This document shows, piece after piece, positions 62,315 through 64,000 of a stretch of 64,000 bases of DNA. The translations under genes were made by a program, and so were the position numbers. Every line of letters starts with the position of its first letter. Position 1 is the first letter of the stretch. The notes below the pieces were generated by a model. It was not told the origin of the DNA and made no database searches. It saw only the letters and a program-made list of their open reading frames with translations. Origin of the DNA: Pseudomonas jessenii (GTDB lineage Bacteria > Pseudomonadota > Gammaproteobacteria > Pseudomonadales > Pseudomonadaceae); NCBI RefSeq assembly GCF_002236115.1, contig NZ_NIWT01000010.1, positions 1 to 64,000 of the forward strand. Direction: 5' to 3'.

Positions 62315-62760
62315 GGGATCACCATCGGATCAATGGCCGCGCGGCTGCTCAGGATGAAGCTGCGTCGCGAATCGGCAGTATTCGCGGCCCGTGAGTCGTC
62401 CCAGGTAATAGTGATGGTGTACACCTGCCGGTTGACGGTCACACTGCCCGTCGCGGAGGCTCCGAGTGAACTGACGATGTTGGCGTTGAAATCAAACAGG
62501 TCCTGATCCCGGGTAACGTCCGGATTGCCCGAGGCCGGCGGCGCAATGGTGTAATCCGCTGCGGCGTTGGCGCGAATGCGGTCCATCAGGTCGTAGGCGA
62601 TAAAACTGGCCTGACTGGTCATGCGCGCACTGTCCGTGTACTTCAGCGCATTGAGCTGAACCGCCGCCGCCCCCAGCAGGCCCACTCCCAGAATGACTAA
62701 CGCCACCAGGACTTCGACCAGCGTCATGCCCTCCTGCGCGCCTTGCCTCCCTGCCCTCAT
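62311..62760 (-). CDS. pilV: Type IV minor pilin PilV
   Basis: This 149-residue protein has a leader ending QEG, then MTLVEVLVALVILGVGLLGAAAVQLNALKYTDSA, the PilV/GspI-like N-terminus with Glu5. The start at 62760 overlaps the fimU stop (ATGA). It has no cysteines in the head. Confidence 0.9.
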   Translation of the reverse strand: MRAGRQGAQEGMTLVEVLVALVILGVGLLGAAAVQLNALKYTDSARMTSQASFIAYDLMDRIRANAAADYTIAPPASGNPDVTRDQDLFDFNANIVSSLGASATGSVTVNRQVYTITITWDDSRAANTADSRRSFILSSRAAIDPMVIP

Positions 62761-63230
62761 CCGCAACTCCCACCCAATAGAATTCGTCCGTTCAAACACA
62801 CCGTCAGCGTCCTGCTTTGTGCTCCCCGCCCATAGCTGATCACCACCTCTGAGGACGGTGATGACAATCCGCCCATGCTGTTGAAATCGATGGCAGTGAC
62901 GTCAGAGGTTAGTGCCAGAGTTGCACCGCCGCTCATCGCCGGAACAACCCGCAATACATTGGCCAAAGCGCCAGTACCGTCGTAAACCGTCAGTTCCCCA
63001 CTCCAGGCAACCCCACCGGCCGTCGGTCGCACCCGTGTGGCATTGCCCCGATCGATGGCTTCGAGCCGGGCAAAATTCAGGGCTCGTCGCAGGTCAGCGA
63101 TTTCAGTATCCGCCTTCGTTGTTTGCATTGAGCGGGTAAACGCCGGGACAGCCAGAGTCAATAGAATCAGAAGGATCGCGATCGCGACCAGCAACTCGAT
63201 CAGCGTGAAACCTTTTGTAGGATGATCCAT
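62757..63230 (-). CDS. fimU: Type IV minor pilin FimU (GspH-like)
   Basis: This 157-residue prepilin has leader MDHPTKG, cleavage before FTLIELLVAIAILLILLTLAVPAF, and a GspH-type head ending CLNGRILLGGSCG. It is the first gene of the minor pilin operon. It faces divergent fimT across 130 bases that must hold both promoters. The start at 63230 places the leader correctly. Confidence 0.88.
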   Translation of the reverse strand: MDHPTKGFTLIELLVAIAILLILLTLAVPAFTRSMQTTKADTEIADLRRALNFARLEAIDRGNATRVRPTAGGVAWSGELTVYDGTGALANVLRVVPAMSGGATLALTSDVTAIDFNSMGGLSSPSSEVVISYGRGAQSRTLTVCLNGRILLGGSCG

Positions 63231-63360
63231 CGGGGCCTTCTGCTTCCTTCGGCTATACCTGCTCTTGCGCAGCACAACATTCGAGCGATGCGGTGCGTTT
63301 GCGTTGCCATTTCTCGTGCAGGGATTGCGCGGGCTACAGCACACCACGGAGGGAGATGTC

Positions 63361-63900
63361 ATGCGGCAACAAGGCTTCAGTCTGATCGAACTGCTCATGG
63401 GACTGGTAATTACAGGAATTGTTCTGCAGTTGGTCAGCCCGGCGTTCGCAACGCTGATCGAGTCGAACCAAAGACAGCAAGCGGCGCAGGCCCTTTTCAG
63501 CAGTATTCGCACTGCCCGGAGCGAAGCCATCGTCCGCAACCAGGCCGTGGTGATTCACGGCATCAATGGCGACTGGAGCCAAGGCTGGCGGATGATTCTG
63601 GATATCAGCGGCAACGGGGAGATGGACAGCGACAATCCACTGCTGGCCGAACGCCAGAGCGGCGCACGCGTGTCGATTGTGGGGAACGGTCCGGTCGAAA
63701 GCTCCATACGATTCAGAGGTCAGGGCGAGTCACTGATTGGAGGGACGTTATACATTTGCACCGTTCGCGAACCGGTAAGCCAACATCAAGTGGTGTTGGC
63801 ACGGACCGGTCGCGTCAGCCTGCGCAACGACAAGGTTGGGCAGCCGTTATGCGAAAAAAGGAATCAATTCAGAGCAACGAACGAACGCGCAGTTCTTTAG
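63361..63900 (+). CDS. fimT: FimT-type minor pilin / DNA-uptake pilin (GspH family)
   Basis: This 179-residue prepilin has leader MRQQG, cleavage before FSLIELLMGLVITGIVLQLVSPAFATLI, and a GspH head with a basic C-terminal segment (ARTGRVSLRNDK, then KRNQFRATNER). In Legionella and Xanthomonas FimT binds DNA through a basic C-terminal motif, so a DNA-uptake role is possible. It is divergent from fimU, and its 3' end overlaps ispH by 32 bases. Confidence 0.85.
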   Translation: MRQQGFSLIELLMGLVITGIVLQLVSPAFATLIESNQRQQAAQALFSSIRTARSEAIVRNQAVVIHGINGDWSQGWRMILDISGNGEMDSDNPLLAERQSGARVSIVGNGPVESSIRFRGQGESLIGGTLYICTVREPVSQHQVVLARTGRVSLRNDKVGQPLCEKRNQFRATNERAVL

Positions 63901-64000
63901 GCATAGAGAACGTGATGTTCTCCTCGCGACCTGCCAATTCATCGGCACCGGTGGCACCCCAGGCCTGCAACTGCTGGATCACGCCGCGCACCAGGACTTC
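63869..64000 (-). CDS. ispH: 4-hydroxy-3-methylbut-2-enyl diphosphate reductase, C-terminal end
   Basis: The last 43 codons read EVLVRGVIQQLQAWGATGAD and then LAGREENITFSMPKELRVRS, the typical IspH C-terminus, ending at 63869. The rest lies beyond the right edge. IspH is the iron-sulfur enzyme of the last MEP-pathway step to isoprenoid precursors. It is convergent with and overlaps fimT. Confidence 0.92.
   Translation of the reverse strand, partial: EVLVRGVIQQLQAWGATGADELAGREENITFSMPKELRVRSLL

Overview
The window is chromosomal DNA of a Pseudomonas, most likely of the P. fluorescens group. The evidence is the cbrX-cbrA-cbrB-crcZ-pcnB-folK-panBCD-pgi-acs block, a PrrF sRNA with a Fur-type promoter, LpoP next to PBP1b, many GTGGGAGCGAGC-type REP pairs and high-GC codon use throughout. 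No prophage, insertion sequence or CRISPR array was seen. Names rest on motif and family recognition by eye, with no database search.

Layout. 1-451: leader and three tandem promoters of an rRNA operon whose 16S gene lies just beyond the left edge. 452-7.2 kb: methionine sulfoxide repair (msrPQ), phosphatidylserine synthase, and branched-chain amino acid synthesis (ilvI-ilvH-ilvC) behind a long leader. 6.9-10.3 kb: PBP1b with its activator LpoP and a small YqcC-family protein. 10.4-13.7 kb: small conserved genes and the PrrF iron-sparing sRNA. 13.7-17.5 kb: sfsA, an aminotransferase, dksA, gluQ. 17.6-22.7 kb: the CbrAB carbon/nitrogen two-component system and its sRNA output CrcZ, with an exact TGTTAC-N14-GTAACA CbrB site and a sigma-54 promoter. 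22.9-31.5 kb: polyadenylation, folate, pantothenate, Pgi and acetyl-CoA synthetase. 31.6-37.6 kb: an MpaB-type protein, an rRNA methyltransferase, a DUF748 envelope protein and a BON-domain protein.

37.9-41.5 kb: pilA facing pilC-pilD-coaE-yacG, without pilB. 41.5-47.4 kb: a membrane permease, a LysR regulator and an aromatic-acid uptake operon (BenK-BenE-OprD porin) without catabolic genes. 47.6-50.4 kb: DUF1780, MOSC, DUF3094 and NADH dehydrogenase II. 50.5-51.1 kb: a tRNA cluster (Asn, Pro, Lys, Pro). 51.3-57.3 kb: clpB with a sigma-32 promoter, a 157-bp imperfect palindrome, pgeF, rluD, bamD. 57.4-64.0 kb: a pilS remnant, pilR, thiO, the minor pilin operon fimU-pilV-pilW-pilX-(miniature PilY1-like)-pilE, divergent fimT, and the 3' end of ispH.

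The most notable pattern is the type IV pilus inventory. Pilin, inner-membrane platform, prepilin peptidase and all minor pilins are present. However, the extension ATPase pilB is missing from its usual place, the sensor kinase pilS is a roughly 100-codon remnant, PilR carries GSFSGA instead of GSFTGA, and the PilY1 position holds only a 137-residue exported protein. This suggests a pilus locus decaying or being repurposed, for example into a non-motile pseudopilus or DNA-uptake structure. Other points worth checking are a candidate ilvI leader peptide, the palindrome after pgeF, interlocking palindromes upstream of crcZ, a terminator inside the tRNA cluster, and a C10 tract before pcnB.
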